Below are positions 30,517-39,265 of a stretch of DNA of 64,000 bases, piece after piece. This DNA is from Candidatus Thermochlorobacteriaceae bacterium. Lineage in GTDB: Bacteria > Bacteroidota > Chlorobiia > Chlorobiales > Thermochlorobacteraceae. Location of the stretch: assembly GCA_029263855.1 (NCBI GenBank), contig JAJUFC010000014.1, forward strand, positions 43,642-107,641, read 5' to 3'. The notes under the pieces were generated by a model. It searched no databases. It was given only the letters and a program-made list of their open reading frames with translations, and was not told the origin of the DNA. Each line of letters starts with the position of its first letter. Position 1 is the first letter of the stretch. The position numbers were made by a program, and so were the translations under genes.

Positions 30517-31036
30517 AATGTTCAACCAACGGGTCGGCGTTTTTTGCGTTTCTCCAAAAAAAGTAGTGATCTGCGTAAATGTCATACCAAAGCGTGATTT
30601 CTCTTACCCTACATGGATCTCTGGTTATGTCTCCTAAGAAGACTGTCCAAAATGGAAGCACGTCATTGCCGATGTTGCCTTTCTGCCGTAAAATTTTCAG
30701 GAGTCCTGGCGTAAAAAATTTACATGAGCGTTCATGAGCGTTTCCTCGCCCTGCGGAGCGCGATTTTCCCTCTACCCAACCATCTTGCCGTTTGACTTCC
30801 ACATAAATCGTCTTTTTCGTTTCAGCGTTATCAATCGCGTAGTCAGGGAATATGCCGTGTCGGGTAATCGGTTTGTTTGGCGTGTAAATTTCTTCGAGCG
30901 CTTGCTTGTCCAACTGCACGCCGATATAAACCTTGCTAAACTCGTTGGGTTGTTTTCTTATGCGATACTCAGTTCCTTTAAATAACTCGTTGAAACTTTC
31001 GAAAAAATCTTTTTCAGCCTCATCGGCATTGCGCAT
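30485..31036 (-). CDS. MunI-like type II restriction endonuclease
   Basis: 183 residues. The PD-(x14)-ExK active site is P64-D65 with E80-V-K82. The spacing equals that which I recall for MunI (D83, E98, K100). The stretches RQDGWVEGKSRSAGRGNAHE and CKFFTPGLLK are recognisably MunI, as is DITRDPCRVREITLWYD near the end. MunI cuts C^AATTG. The N-terminus is shorter than MunI's by about 20 residues, mostly before the conserved core. It lies after the C-like regulator on the minus strand and overlaps the methyltransferase gene tail to tail. Confidence 0.87.
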   Translation of the reverse strand: MRNADEAEKDFFESFNELFKGTEYRIRKQPNEFSKVYIGVQLDKQALEEIYTPNKPITRHGIFPDYAIDNAETKKTIYVEVKRQDGWVEGKSRSAGRGNAHERSCKFFTPGLLKILRQKGNIGNDVLPFWTVFLGDITRDPCRVREITLWYDIYADHYFFWRNAKNADPLVEHFIAKIKPLLD

Positions 31037-31075
31037 AGCACACTATGTTGCCATTTCCGGCGCAGTCTGTTCGCG

Positions 31076-31300
31076 CTACTTCCCATCGAGATTCATTAAA
31101 TCGTTGACGCTAATGCCGAGCCCGTTCGCAATTTTCTCGATGTTGAGAAGCGTGATGTTTTTTTCCGCTCGCTCTATCATGCCGATGTATGTTCGATGCA
31201 AGTTCGCTCTAAAAGACAGTTGCTCTTGCGAAAGATTTTTCTCTTTTCGGAACTTTCTGACTCTGTCGCCGAACTTGACAAGTATGCTTCGCTTTGGCAT
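31076..31300 (-). CDS. C-type HTH controller of the restriction system
   Basis: 74 residues, a single XRE/lambda-repressor-like domain: FGDRVRKFRKEKNLSQEQLS, then RANLHRTYIGMIERAEKN. Size, position directly upstream of the nuclease (39-base gap) and nearby operator elements match controller (C) proteins. Those time nuclease expression behind methylation. The ATG is only three bases beyond the inverted 17-base element, so the transcript may be leaderless, as in several known C genes. Confidence 0.85.
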   Translation of the reverse strand: MPKRSILVKFGDRVRKFRKEKNLSQEQLSFRANLHRTYIGMIERAEKNITLLNIEKIANGLGISVNDLMNLDGK

Positions 31301-31303
31301 TTT

Positions 31304-31367
31304 TGCTAATTTTAGTATGCAAAACTATTGCATTAGCGAAGCGATCGCAACATACTATAATTAGCAT
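31304..31367 (-). promoter_or_regulatory. Two inverted C-box-like elements upstream of the regulator
   Basis: GCATACTAAAATTAGCA reads on the minus strand at 31320-31304 and ends three bases before the C-gene ATG. CATACTATAATTAGCAT reads on the plus strand at 31351-31367. They are 30 bases apart in opposite directions and match the methyltransferase element at 29727. An operator/-10 region shared by the unit is inferred. Confidence 0.6.
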
Positions 31368-31393
31368 TTTTACTTCAACAAAGTAGAAGTTCT

Positions 31394-31846
31394 TCACGGC
31401 GCGACTACTGGCATCTTCGATAAAATCTCGTTGGCGAAATCAATCGGGCTTTGCGGATTGTTCTTCTCCGCAAGTCCGAAGATTTTTTCGGCAATCACTT
31501 CCGAGCGAAGCAGTCGCAATTTCAGTTGCGGCATATAGAGCAACGCCGCCGAAAATTCAGGTCCGCCGCAAATGATGAATGTGGCGACTTTTTTCCCGGC
31601 AAGCGTTTTGAGCAAGTTGCTTTGATTGAGCGCGCCTGAAAGATTTGGCGAGAGTTGAAGGTTGTAGATGGGCGAGCCAAGCAAGACGAGGTCAAATTCT
31701 TCCAAGAAGCCGTAATCGGCGCGCGGCGGCGTTTTGGCTTTTTCGACATAGAAACCGTTTTTAACCAAGTGTTCGCCGATGGAATCAATAATGCGGTCGG
31801 TCGAGCCGCCTGTGGAAAGAGCATCGTAAAGAATAATCGCTTTCAT
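31394..31846 (-). CDS. Flavodoxin-like protein
   Basis: 150 residues with a flavodoxin fold. It has a parallel-sheet opening IILYDALSTGGSTDRI, where the STGGST loop is the FMN-phosphate loop. The LVLLGSPIYN and TFIICGGPEFSA stretches give the other two flavin loops. It probably binds FMN and carries electrons or reduces a quinone. No tryptophan/tyrosine shielding pattern is firm enough to name a partner. It is divergent from nuoH, 145 bases away, and follows the restriction island. Confidence 0.78.
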   Translation of the reverse strand: MKAIILYDALSTGGSTDRIIDSIGEHLVKNGFYVEKAKTPPRADYGFLEEFDLVLLGSPIYNLQLSPNLSGALNQSNLLKTLAGKKVATFIICGGPEFSAALLYMPQLKLRLLRSEVIAEKIFGLAEKNNPQSPIDFANEILSKMPVVAP

Positions 31847-31990
31847 ATTCGTGAAGTTTAGTGGTTTTCAGCTTGAACAAGTTTATCGCTTTTTTGAACG
31901 TTCTCCAATCTTCATTGATGGGGCAGAATTTGAAAAGAGAATTGCGTATCTTCGATTCCTAAAATTCACTTCGCAGAAATCACTCGTAGT

Positions 31991-33043
31991 ATGACCGACC
32001 TCTTGCAACTACCGCTCTTACTTTCGCTCACACTTGGAGAGCGTCTCGCCTTGATGGGCGTCGTGCTCTTTGTGCTTTTAACGAGCGTGGCTTATACCGT
32101 TTATGCTGAACGCAAAATCGCCGCCGCCATTCAAAATCGCATCGGACCGAACCGCGTCGGCTTTGACCTCATTCCGCAACTCGGCTTTCTCAAAGGCTTA
32201 GCAGGACTTGGACAGCCGATTGCCGATGTACTCAAACTTCTTTTCAAAGAAGACGTTGTCCCCAGCGCCTCAAACGGATTTTATCATCTTCTCGCACCGA
32301 TGATTTCGCTTTTTGCCGCACTCACGACGATTGCCGTCGTGCCTGTGGCGGCGGGGCTTGTCATTGCTGATGTTGATATTGGCGTGCTCTACATTCTTGC
32401 GATTACCTCGCTGGGCGTTTATGGGCTGACACTTGCAGGTTGGGCATCGAACTCGAAGTATTCGCTCTTGGGCGGATTGCGCTCGTCGGCGCAAATGATT
32501 AGTTACGAAATCGCGATGGGGCTTTCCGTCGTGAGCGTGGTCGTGATTGCCGATTCGCTTTCAATGACAAAGATTGTCGAATCACAAACCGCCAACCCGC
32601 TTTATTGGAATTGCTTCCGAAATTTTCTCGGATTCATTTGTTTCGTCGTCGCTTCGTTTGCCGAGTGCAATCGTGCGCCGTTCGATTTACCTGAAGCCGA
32701 ACAAGAACTCGTCGGTGGATACAATACGGAATACGGCTCAATGAAATTCGCGCTCTTTTTCCTTGCCGAATATGCAAATATGATTGTTGCATCTACTGTC
32801 ATTGCCACGCTCTTTCTCGGCGGCTATCAAGTGCCATTTTGGAGCGACGCACCTTGGTGGTTGCAAGTCGGCGCGTTTGTTACCAAGACGCTTTTTATGA
32901 TGTTTGTCTTCATTTGGGTGCGCTGGACGATTCCACGTTTCAAATACAACCAGCTGATGGATTTGGGTTGGAGAAAACTTTTGCCGCTTGCACTTTTTAA
33001 TCTTCTCTTAATTGCTATGGGCGTTTTGATTTTTGAAGCGTAA
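31991..33043 (+). CDS. nuoH: NADH-quinone oxidoreductase subunit H
   Basis: 350 residues with eight or more membrane helices. The family signature AERKIAAAIQNRIGPNRVG is at about 37-55, followed by GLGQPIADVLKLLFKED and FAECNRAPFDLPEAEQELVG, which line the quinone chamber of complex I. The length is normal. No other nuo gene is beside it, unlike the usual contiguous order H-I-J-K. A bidirectional terminator closes it at 33073. It should be assembled into a complex encoded elsewhere. Confidence 0.95.
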   Translation: MTDLLQLPLLLSLTLGERLALMGVVLFVLLTSVAYTVYAERKIAAAIQNRIGPNRVGFDLIPQLGFLKGLAGLGQPIADVLKLLFKEDVVPSASNGFYHLLAPMISLFAALTTIAVVPVAAGLVIADVDIGVLYILAITSLGVYGLTLAGWASNSKYSLLGGLRSSAQMISYEIAMGLSVVSVVVIADSLSMTKIVESQTANPLYWNCFRNFLGFICFVVASFAECNRAPFDLPEAEQELVGGYNTEYGSMKFALFFLAEYANMIVASTVIATLFLGGYQVPFWSDAPWWLQVGAFVTKTLFMMFVFIWVRWTIPRFKYNQLMDLGWRKLLPLALFNLLLIAMGVLIFEA

Positions 33044-33072
33044 GGTTTCGGCTCAACTTTGATTCAAATACA

Positions 33073-33097
33073 AAAGCCCTTCACTCGGAAGGGCTTT
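33073..33097. terminator. Bidirectional terminator between nuoH and folE
   Basis: Stem AAAGCCCTT/AAGGGCTTT with loop CACTCGG. On the plus strand ATTTTC follows, and on the minus strand a GTATTTG stretch follows. The hairpin lies 30 bases after nuoH and 23 bases before the end of folE. Confidence 0.85.
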
Positions 33098-33119
33098 ATT
33101 TTCTATGCCTGCTATGGAT

Positions 33120-33941
33120 TTATGGATTCACAATGCTATTCACGGCGCGCATAAATTCGGAACGGGTTGCGCTGTTGAGTAGGAACACGCCGCCAAGTTT
33201 GCTCGTAACGGTATCGGAATTGACATCTTCAACGCCACGCGATTTGACGCAATAATGCTTGGCGTGAATAAGCACCGCAATATCTTCCGTGTCCAAAATG
33301 TAGGAGAGTGCGTAAAAAATTTGTTCCGTCAGTCGCTCTTGAATTTGCGGACGCTTGGCGAAGTACTCGACAATGCGGTTGATTTTGGAAAGCCCTAAAA
33401 CTTTCTTTTTGGGAATGTAAGCCACATGCGCGCGCCCATCAATGATGACGAAGTGATGCTCGCAGTTGCTTTGCACATTGATGTTTCGCTCGATGACCAT
33501 TGAGCTATAGCCCATCTTGTTTTCAACCGTCGTGCATTTTGGAAAATTGCGCCAATCCAATCCGAAGAAAATTTCGTCGACATACATTTGCGCTACGCGC
33601 TTTGGTGTATCAGAGAGGCTATCGTCGGATAAATCCAAGCCGAGTGTGCGCATGATTTCGGCGAAGTTGCGCGCAATGATGGTGCGTTTTTCGTCGTCGC
33701 TCAAACCGGTATCGATTTGAGGCGTCGCAACCCCTTTTTCAATCAAGAACTGCGCGACACGTTTGCCAAGTTCGGGGTCGGTCTTTTGGCTTCGCCGAAT
33801 CGGTTCATCGTCCAAATACAGGTCAGGACTTGAGCCACTGATGACGATGATTTCATCTTCATCGTGAAAGCCGTTGCCGTTTATCTTATTCGCCACGATA
33901 GACGACGAAATTGCGCTCGGATTCGAAGACTTTGATTTCAT
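33120..33941 (-). CDS. folE: GTP cyclohydrolase I
   Basis: 273 residues. It makes 7,8-dihydroneopterin triphosphate from GTP. The zinc ligands are C160 and H163 (NCEHHF) and C231 (HYCVKSRG), all present. The N-terminal ~75 residues are extra and low in complexity (KSSNPSAISSS, NGNG), compared with about 220 residues for the E. coli enzyme. The start ATG 33941 lies inside the end of the preceding PTPS gene, overlapping by 56 bases. The two are coupled and act in one pathway. A shorter start is possible but no ATG fits. Confidence 0.93.
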   Translation of the reverse strand: MKSKSSNPSAISSSIVANKINGNGFHDEDEIIVISGSSPDLYLDDEPIRRSQKTDPELGKRVAQFLIEKGVATPQIDTGLSDDEKRTIIARNFAEIMRTLGLDLSDDSLSDTPKRVAQMYVDEIFFGLDWRNFPKCTTVENKMGYSSMVIERNINVQSNCEHHFVIIDGRAHVAYIPKKKVLGLSKINRIVEYFAKRPQIQERLTEQIFYALSYILDTEDIAVLIHAKHYCVKSRGVEDVNSDTVTSKLGGVFLLNSATRSEFMRAVNSIVNP

Positions 33942-34404
33942 ACAAGTCGATTCCTTTCAAATTAAGTTGTTTGAGTTTTTCGTTGATTACTTCCCAAAAC
34001 ACAACTGCAATGACTTCCGCTGTCGGCACCGTGTCACGGAACATTTCAACGTCAAAGTTGAGGTGCTTGTGGTCGACTTTGGAAATGATTTCTTCTTCAA
34101 GAATTTTTTTCAAGATTTTCAAGTCAAAGAGATAGCCCGTTTCCTTTTCCACGATTCCCGTCAAAGTTACTTCTAAATCGTAATTATGCCCGTGTCCGTA
34201 AAAGTTGTTGCAAATGTCGTAGACCTCGCAGTTTTTCTCGTCTGAGAATGTCGGATTGAAGAGGCGATGCGCGGCGTTAAAGTGGACTTTGCGCGTTACA
34301 TAAACCTTGCGCGGTTTGGAGAGCACTTTATTGATTTCGCGTTGTTTGCTTGGTGCTTGCCAAATTTCTTTGGCATCAGGTGTTTGTTCTATAATGTCTA
34401 TCAT
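33886..34404 (-). CDS. 6-pyruvoyl-tetrahydropterin synthase-family enzyme
   Basis: 172 residues, a T-fold lyase. Zinc histidines are H46 (FNAAHRL), H71 and H73 (GHGHNY). The catalytic cysteine is C65 in ICNNFYGHGHNY, with the CNN-x2-GHGHNY spacing of animal-type PTPS. QueD-type enzymes have a shorter C-x3-HGH. The first ~30 residues are extra. The product should therefore be 6-pyruvoyl-tetrahydropterin on the way to a biopterin, but QueD activity cannot be excluded. It overlaps folE by 56 bases. Confidence 0.82.
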   Translation of the reverse strand: MIDIIEQTPDAKEIWQAPSKQREINKVLSKPRKVYVTRKVHFNAAHRLFNPTFSDEKNCEVYDICNNFYGHGHNYDLEVTLTGIVEKETGYLFDLKILKKILEEEIISKVDHKHLNFDVEMFRDTVPTAEVIAVVFWEVINEKLKQLNLKGIDLYEIKVFESERNFVVYRGE

Positions 34405-34454
34405 AAAAGTTTTACGGGTTAAAGTTTTTAGGAGCGTTTTTCGTTCCGAACCGT

Positions 34455-34946
34455 TTATTCTTTTTCAACGACTTGATACGCAACGAGTTTCTGTGGCGCA
34501 ATGCCTTTGCACGAAGAGAGATAAAATTTGCAGTCACGGCATCCGAGTTCAACCCAATCAGGTTTGCCTTCATAGTCAAGCCAAGCGGGTGCGATTTTGC
34601 CGTTTTCTTCTTTTCGGATTCCGAAACAGTTCAGGTAACAGTCGGGCGTGTAGTTGCCCTTCTGACAGCCTCGCTCTTCGTGCCAACGGCACAGAAAGTC
34701 TTCGCAGATTCTTACATTTGGGTTCGGGTGCGGAATGGGTTTTCGGTAGCCTCGCATTTCGCGCTTGAGTGTCGTCCATGCGCGTTGGAAAATCACGGTT
34801 GAATTTCTCAAATGCCATAGCGGGTTATACCAACTGATGCCGAGCGTTTCCGCAACCAATAACCCCGTAACGGCTTTACGCGCCGATTGGTGATTTCCTG
34901 CAACGCGCAAGAGCCAATTCAGAAACTTTACTCGTATTTTTTTCAT
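34455..34946 (-). CDS. Eight-cysteine protein of unknown function
   Basis: 163 residues. I do not recognise it. A basic N-terminal amphipathic helix (MKKIRVKFLNWLLRV) is followed by eight cysteines in two sets: C81, C86, C94, C103, C107, then C136, C139, C146. The spacing and conserved aromatic residues (CYLNCFGIRKEENGK, CRDCKFYLSSCKG) suggest two Fe-S clusters or zinc sites. No signal peptide is clear. It is 51 bases upstream of the PTPS-folE pair and on the same strand, so it may share its transcript. Confidence 0.6.
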   Translation of the reverse strand: MKKIRVKFLNWLLRVAGNHQSARKAVTGLLVAETLGISWYNPLWHLRNSTVIFQRAWTTLKREMRGYRKPIPHPNPNVRICEDFLCRWHEERGCQKGNYTPDCYLNCFGIRKEENGKIAPAWLDYEGKPDWVELGCRDCKFYLSSCKGIAPQKLVAYQVVEKE

Positions 34947-35037
34947 TAGGAATCTTGTCTAAACATTGCTGATAACTTTTATCCACAGTAGTTCGTTTAA
35001 CCCAACGCCGACTTAACATTTTCCCAAAAGTTTCACT

Positions 35038-36270
35038 ATGCCACCATTAACCGTTGCACGCATTGCGCTAATTCTTGTTCTCTCGCTTCTTGTGGGACTT
35101 TATGTGTATTCAAAACTGCTCAAACTCATCGCAACGCTGAATCTCAAAAATCCTAAACCAGTTCAGGTTTCGTCTGCTGTTGTGCTTTGCGCGCTGATGG
35201 CAACGCCTGCCCTCACACTCTTTTTGCGTTCAGAAATGGATTTGCGCGAACACGGCGCAATGTATGCGCTCTTCACGCTCTCGAGCATTTGGTTTATTTG
35301 GGTCGTTGGAATGATTATCGTTTTCGTTCCGATAGATGCTTTCCGTGCGGTCAAAAGATTCTTTGAACGCTTGATTAAACAGCCAGAACTTGCAAGCGCA
35401 TCTGACGACGAGATAAACCTTTCACGGCGCAATTTTTTAAGCAAAACAACTGCCCTTGCCCCGCTTGCCGTTGGCTTTGGATTCCCCAGCGTGATTACCG
35501 CTTATAGCCTTGTCAACAACCGTTCCGATTACATCGTCAATTCCATGACGCTTCGTTTTCCGAATTTGCCAAACGAACTTCGTGGACTGAAAATCGCGCA
35601 GATTAGCGACATTCATTCGGGCTTGTATATGCCGCAACGCAAGATGGAAGAGATTACCGAAGTTGTTAATGCACAGTCGCCTGATTTAATCGCGCTCACA
35701 GGCGATTTCGTCTCAAGCTTTCCCGAAGAAATTGAACCGTTTGCAAAAGGCTTTCAGGGTTTGAAATCCACCTTCGGCACGTTTTCGTGTGCAGGCAACC
35801 ACGACGAATGGGCAGGGATTCGCGCGATTGAATCGGCACTGAACGAGAAAAAATTGAACCTTCTGCGCAATCGCACCGAAACGCTCACGATTGACGGCGC
35901 AAAACTCAACGTGATTGGAATGGACTTCACGCGCGAAAAAAAATACTACCTTGAACGCGCACTTACTAACGCCGATAAAGAAGGATTCAATCTGCTTTTG
36001 TGCCATCACCCCGATTTCTTCACGCACGCCAAAACTTTCGGAATTGACTTGATGCTCGCAGGACACACGCACGGCGGACAAATCGCACTCGATTTCGCAG
36101 GATTTGAATTTTATCCGATTGACCTTTTCTACAAATATCCGCGTGGGCTGTTTGAAGAAGGCAACCATCAATCGCAGAAACTTTACGTCAATCTTGGCAT
36201 TGGCATTACAGCGACGCCGCTTCGCACGGTTCAAGCCGAAATTGCTTTGATTACGCTTGAAAGGGCTTAA
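35038..36270 (+). CDS. Membrane metallophosphoesterase (YkuE/YaeI-like)
   Basis: 410 residues. Four N-terminal hydrophobic helices (roughly to 115) lead to a calcineurin-like phosphoesterase domain. Dimetal motifs are complete: QISDIHSG, LTGDFVSS, AGNHDEW, LCHHPD and AGHTHGGQ. Proteins of this shape are often of unclear substrate; some act on lipid phosphates such as UDP-diacylglucosamine-like molecules. It is a single-gene unit divergent from the eight-cysteine gene. Confidence 0.87.
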   Translation: MPPLTVARIALILVLSLLVGLYVYSKLLKLIATLNLKNPKPVQVSSAVVLCALMATPALTLFLRSEMDLREHGAMYALFTLSSIWFIWVVGMIIVFVPIDAFRAVKRFFERLIKQPELASASDDEINLSRRNFLSKTTALAPLAVGFGFPSVITAYSLVNNRSDYIVNSMTLRFPNLPNELRGLKIAQISDIHSGLYMPQRKMEEITEVVNAQSPDLIALTGDFVSSFPEEIEPFAKGFQGLKSTFGTFSCAGNHDEWAGIRAIESALNEKKLNLLRNRTETLTIDGAKLNVIGMDFTREKKYYLERALTNADKEGFNLLLCHHPDFFTHAKTFGIDLMLAGHTHGGQIALDFAGFEFYPIDLFYKYPRGLFEEGNHQSQKLYVNLGIGITATPLRTVQAEIALITLERA

Positions 36271-36317
36271 TTTTCAGTAACTAATCTTTGTAAAAAGGAA
36301 ACCGAAATTTTCACTTT

Positions 36318-39221
36318 TTACTTCACGACTATCATTTTTTTCGTTGCCGACGCACGCCCGATTTGAAGCCGATAAAAATACACGCCACTTGCTAATCGAC
36401 TTGCGTTGAAGTCCACGCGGTAGGCTTCTATTTCTTGAAATCCACTCACTAACGTCGCCACTTCCCTGCCCAACACATCATAGACTTTGAGCGAGACAAA
36501 TCCTGCTTCAAGCACACGGTATTCAATCGTAGTGATGGGATTGAACGGATTCGGATAGTTTTGCGAGAGTTCTAAAATCTGGGGTTCAGACGAAACAGGT
36601 TTCCCGCTTTGCAAGTCTGTTAATTGCTCGTAGAGTTGACCGCCTTGTGTGAGTGCTAAGGCACGAGCGTTGCGCCCTTCTTTTGTTGCCAAGAGTTGAA
36701 TGAGTTTATCTTCGCCTTCAATCGGCAAGGTTTCTTCGCGAAAGGTTGTTCCGCCGTCAGTTGAGTTCCATACTTGTTGATTTCCGCCAACCCACACACG
36801 AGCCGTCTCACGGATTCCTGTTGCGGTTTCCAGCGGCGCATTGATGGTTGAAACGTCGCGCCACATGCCTTCGGAAAATCGTTGCAAGTAAGGCGGATTG
36901 TTGGAGGCGCGAACTCCGTTCTGTTCATCGCGAAAGAAAATTGCGCCGACATAGCCGCCGCCTGTTGATTCTTTCCGCCATGAAGTTCCCCCATCGCTTG
37001 TGGCGTAAAGGTTGCCGTTTATTGCACCACCAAAAAATCCAACAAGAGAATTAACAAAATTGATTGAGCGCGTCCAGCCGAAGTCGCCGTTGGTCAAAGG
37101 AGCGTTCGGCAGTTCGTTCCAAGTGTTGCCGCCGTCGGTTGTCTTGACGATGAGAAAGCGTGTGCGGTTTTGTGGCGCATCGCTTATGGCATAGCCTGTG
37201 TCGCGGTTTGTCATTGCAATTCCGTTCCACCACGCGCCTAAATCGCCTTGATACACCACGCTCCAACTTTTTCCGCCATCAACAGTTTTGAACAATCGTG
37301 CGGCGATTGCGCCTGATGTTGAACTTTCGCCTTCGCCGACAATCGCTGTTACCGAATCGATTGCTGAAACTGCATCAAGGTTTTGCCCTGTCGGCGTAAC
37401 GCATTGCTGAAATGAAGTGCCGTCATCTGTTGAGCGAAACACACTTCCACTTTCGCCAACCAACCAAAGCGTTTTATCACTTGCAAGACTCATTGCACGA
37501 GCGCGCATGGATACAGACGAGAGAAATTCCCATGTGGAATTGGATATGCGAAGCCCTGAAAAATCGTTGTAGCCTGTAACAGCATCGCTGAACGAGAGTT
37601 TGAGCAAGCGAGGCGAGGAATCGGGCGTGCGAATCGTGAGCCGAAATACGAGCCGAAGCGTATCGTTTGTGTTTAGGCGTGGCGAGGATTGAAACGGATT
37701 GGTAATTGTAACGCCGCCGTTAAGCGATTGCAATTCAAACGAAATTGTGCTCGAGGTCGGCGCATTGTGATTGACGAGCGTAACGACAAGCGACTGCGTC
37801 AGGCTTTCGTAATCGTATTGCACAACTTCCAAGCCGGGCGTGGTGCGCGTTAAGGCTTGAAAGGCGTTGAGCCGACCTTTACCCAAAAGATTCGCATTTG
37901 CAGGAATGAGCGCATCAATCGGCTCTGCGGTTGCGCGAAGTTGTGTGCGAATCCGCGCCGCCGACCAATTCGGACGAAGCGATTTCAACAGCCCCGCCAC
38001 ACCAGCAGCAATCGGTGCCGACATTGAAGTGCCCGTCAGCAATCCATATTCATTCTGAAACACTGTGCTCAAAATGCCGTTACCCGCAGTGAGCACATCG
38101 AGCGCAATGCCGTAACTTGAAAATGACGAGCGTTGATTGATTAACCCGCCAAAGTGATTAACCGAGCCAACTGAAAGCACATTTTGATATGAAGCAGGAT
38201 AAATGAGGTCGGTCTCCGCCGTTGTGCCGCCGTTGTTTCCCGCCGAAGCAATTACGACCACGCCTTGCGCTGTGGCAAAATTGACCACTTCATTTTCAAA
38301 CGATGAAAAGCCACTTGCGCCCCAACTGCAATTCACCACCGAGGCGCCGTTTGCAACCGCATAAAGCATCGCTTCAAATCCGAAGCCGACGGCGGTTGGC
38401 TCTGCTTGTGTGCCCCCTGCTTTGAGATTCATATATCGGCAATTATAGCCCATGCCTGCTATGCCAATGCCGTTGTTGGTTTCCGCCGTTGCAATGCCTG
38501 CCACGTGTGTGCCGTGAACGAAAAAGTCTCCGCGCGGGTCGTTATCCTGCACAGGATTTGCTACTGTCCCATCTTGCCAAAAGTCCCAGCCCATCACATC
38601 ATCGATGAAGCCGTTGCCGTCGTCGTCGAGGTTGTTGTTTGGAATTTCGCCTGTGTTTATCCACATCTTGTTTGCAAGGTCGGGGTGAAGGTAGTCGACA
38701 CCGCTGTCGATAATGGCGATAATCACATCACGATTTCCTTGTGAAATATCCCACGCTTGAAAGAGCCTGTGATAGTCGAGGTAATTTTGCGAAGAGAACG
38801 ATGTGCCGATGAGTGGGTCGTTAGGCACAACATGAAATGTGTGAATGTATTTTGGCTCAACCCACTCGAAGAGATCAAGTTTTTGAAGGCGCGATGCGAT
38901 AAGCGATTCATCAAGATGTTCAGGAAAAGTAAGCGTGTAAATGCGCGAGATGGATTGCAGACTTTTCGACTCGATTTGATTTGGTGCGTTTCGTGCGGCA
39001 GTTTTTTCCAATGCGTGTAGATGCGCGGCAGTCCAAATTGGCGAAAGTTGAATTTCTTCCGAGATGCTTTTGAGTAGTCTTGTTGGAGTTTCAGTGCGAA
39101 GCGCGTTGCTCGATTTGAACTTCACCATTAGCACGCTTTTTGCAACCTGCCGTGATTGAGCCAATCCTGTTGCCGTTATCTCAATTAGCAGAATCCAAGA
39201 TAGAGCAAGAAAAAATTTCAT
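36318..39221 (-). CDS. Secreted subtilisin-like protease with T9SS sorting domain
   Basis: 967 residues. A signal peptide is at 1-21. A propeptide-like part follows, then the S8 domain with D172 ([10 protein letters not shown]), H236 (HGTHVAG), oxyanion N329 (SAGNNGG) and S399 (GTSMSAP). The region ~555-880 contains BNR/YCF48-like propeller repeats ([30 protein letters not shown]). The last ~80 residues are a type A T9SS tail ([43 protein letters not shown]). It should be exported and surface-attached or released, with a proteolytic role. Confidence 0.9.
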   Translation of the reverse strand: MKFFLALSWILLIEITATGLAQSRQVAKSVLMVKFKSSNALRTETPTRLLKSISEEIQLSPIWTAAHLHALEKTAARNAPNQIESKSLQSISRIYTLTFPEHLDESLIASRLQKLDLFEWVEPKYIHTFHVVPNDPLIGTSFSSQNYLDYHRLFQAWDISQGNRDVIIAIIDSGVDYLHPDLANKMWINTGEIPNNNLDDDGNGFIDDVMGWDFWQDGTVANPVQDNDPRGDFFVHGTHVAGIATAETNNGIGIAGMGYNCRYMNLKAGGTQAEPTAVGFGFEAMLYAVANGASVVNCSWGASGFSSFENEVVNFATAQGVVVIASAGNNGGTTAETDLIYPASYQNVLSVGSVNHFGGLINQRSSFSSYGIALDVLTAGNGILSTVFQNEYGLLTGTSMSAPIAAGVAGLLKSLRPNWSAARIRTQLRATAEPIDALIPANANLLGKGRLNAFQALTRTTPGLEVVQYDYESLTQSLVVTLVNHNAPTSSTISFELQSLNGGVTITNPFQSSPRLNTNDTLRLVFRLTIRTPDSSPRLLKLSFSDAVTGYNDFSGLRISNSTWEFLSSVSMRARAMSLASDKTLWLVGESGSVFRSTDDGTSFQQCVTPTGQNLDAVSAIDSVTAIVGEGESSTSGAIAARLFKTVDGGKSWSVVYQGDLGAWWNGIAMTNRDTGYAISDAPQNRTRFLIVKTTDGGNTWNELPNAPLTNGDFGWTRSINFVNSLVGFFGGAINGNLYATSDGGTSWRKESTGGGYVGAIFFRDEQNGVRASNNPPYLQRFSEGMWRDVSTINAPLETATGIRETARVWVGGNQQVWNSTDGGTTFREETLPIEGEDKLIQLLATKEGRNARALALTQGGQLYEQLTDLQSGKPVSSEPQILELSQNYPNPFNPITTIEYRVLEAGFVSLKVYDVLGREVATLVSGFQEIEAYRVDFNASRLASGVYFYRLQIGRASATKKMIVVK

Positions 39222-39265
39222 GTTCAGTTATGTTCAGCTTAGCGAGGCTTGAAGATACATTCTCG

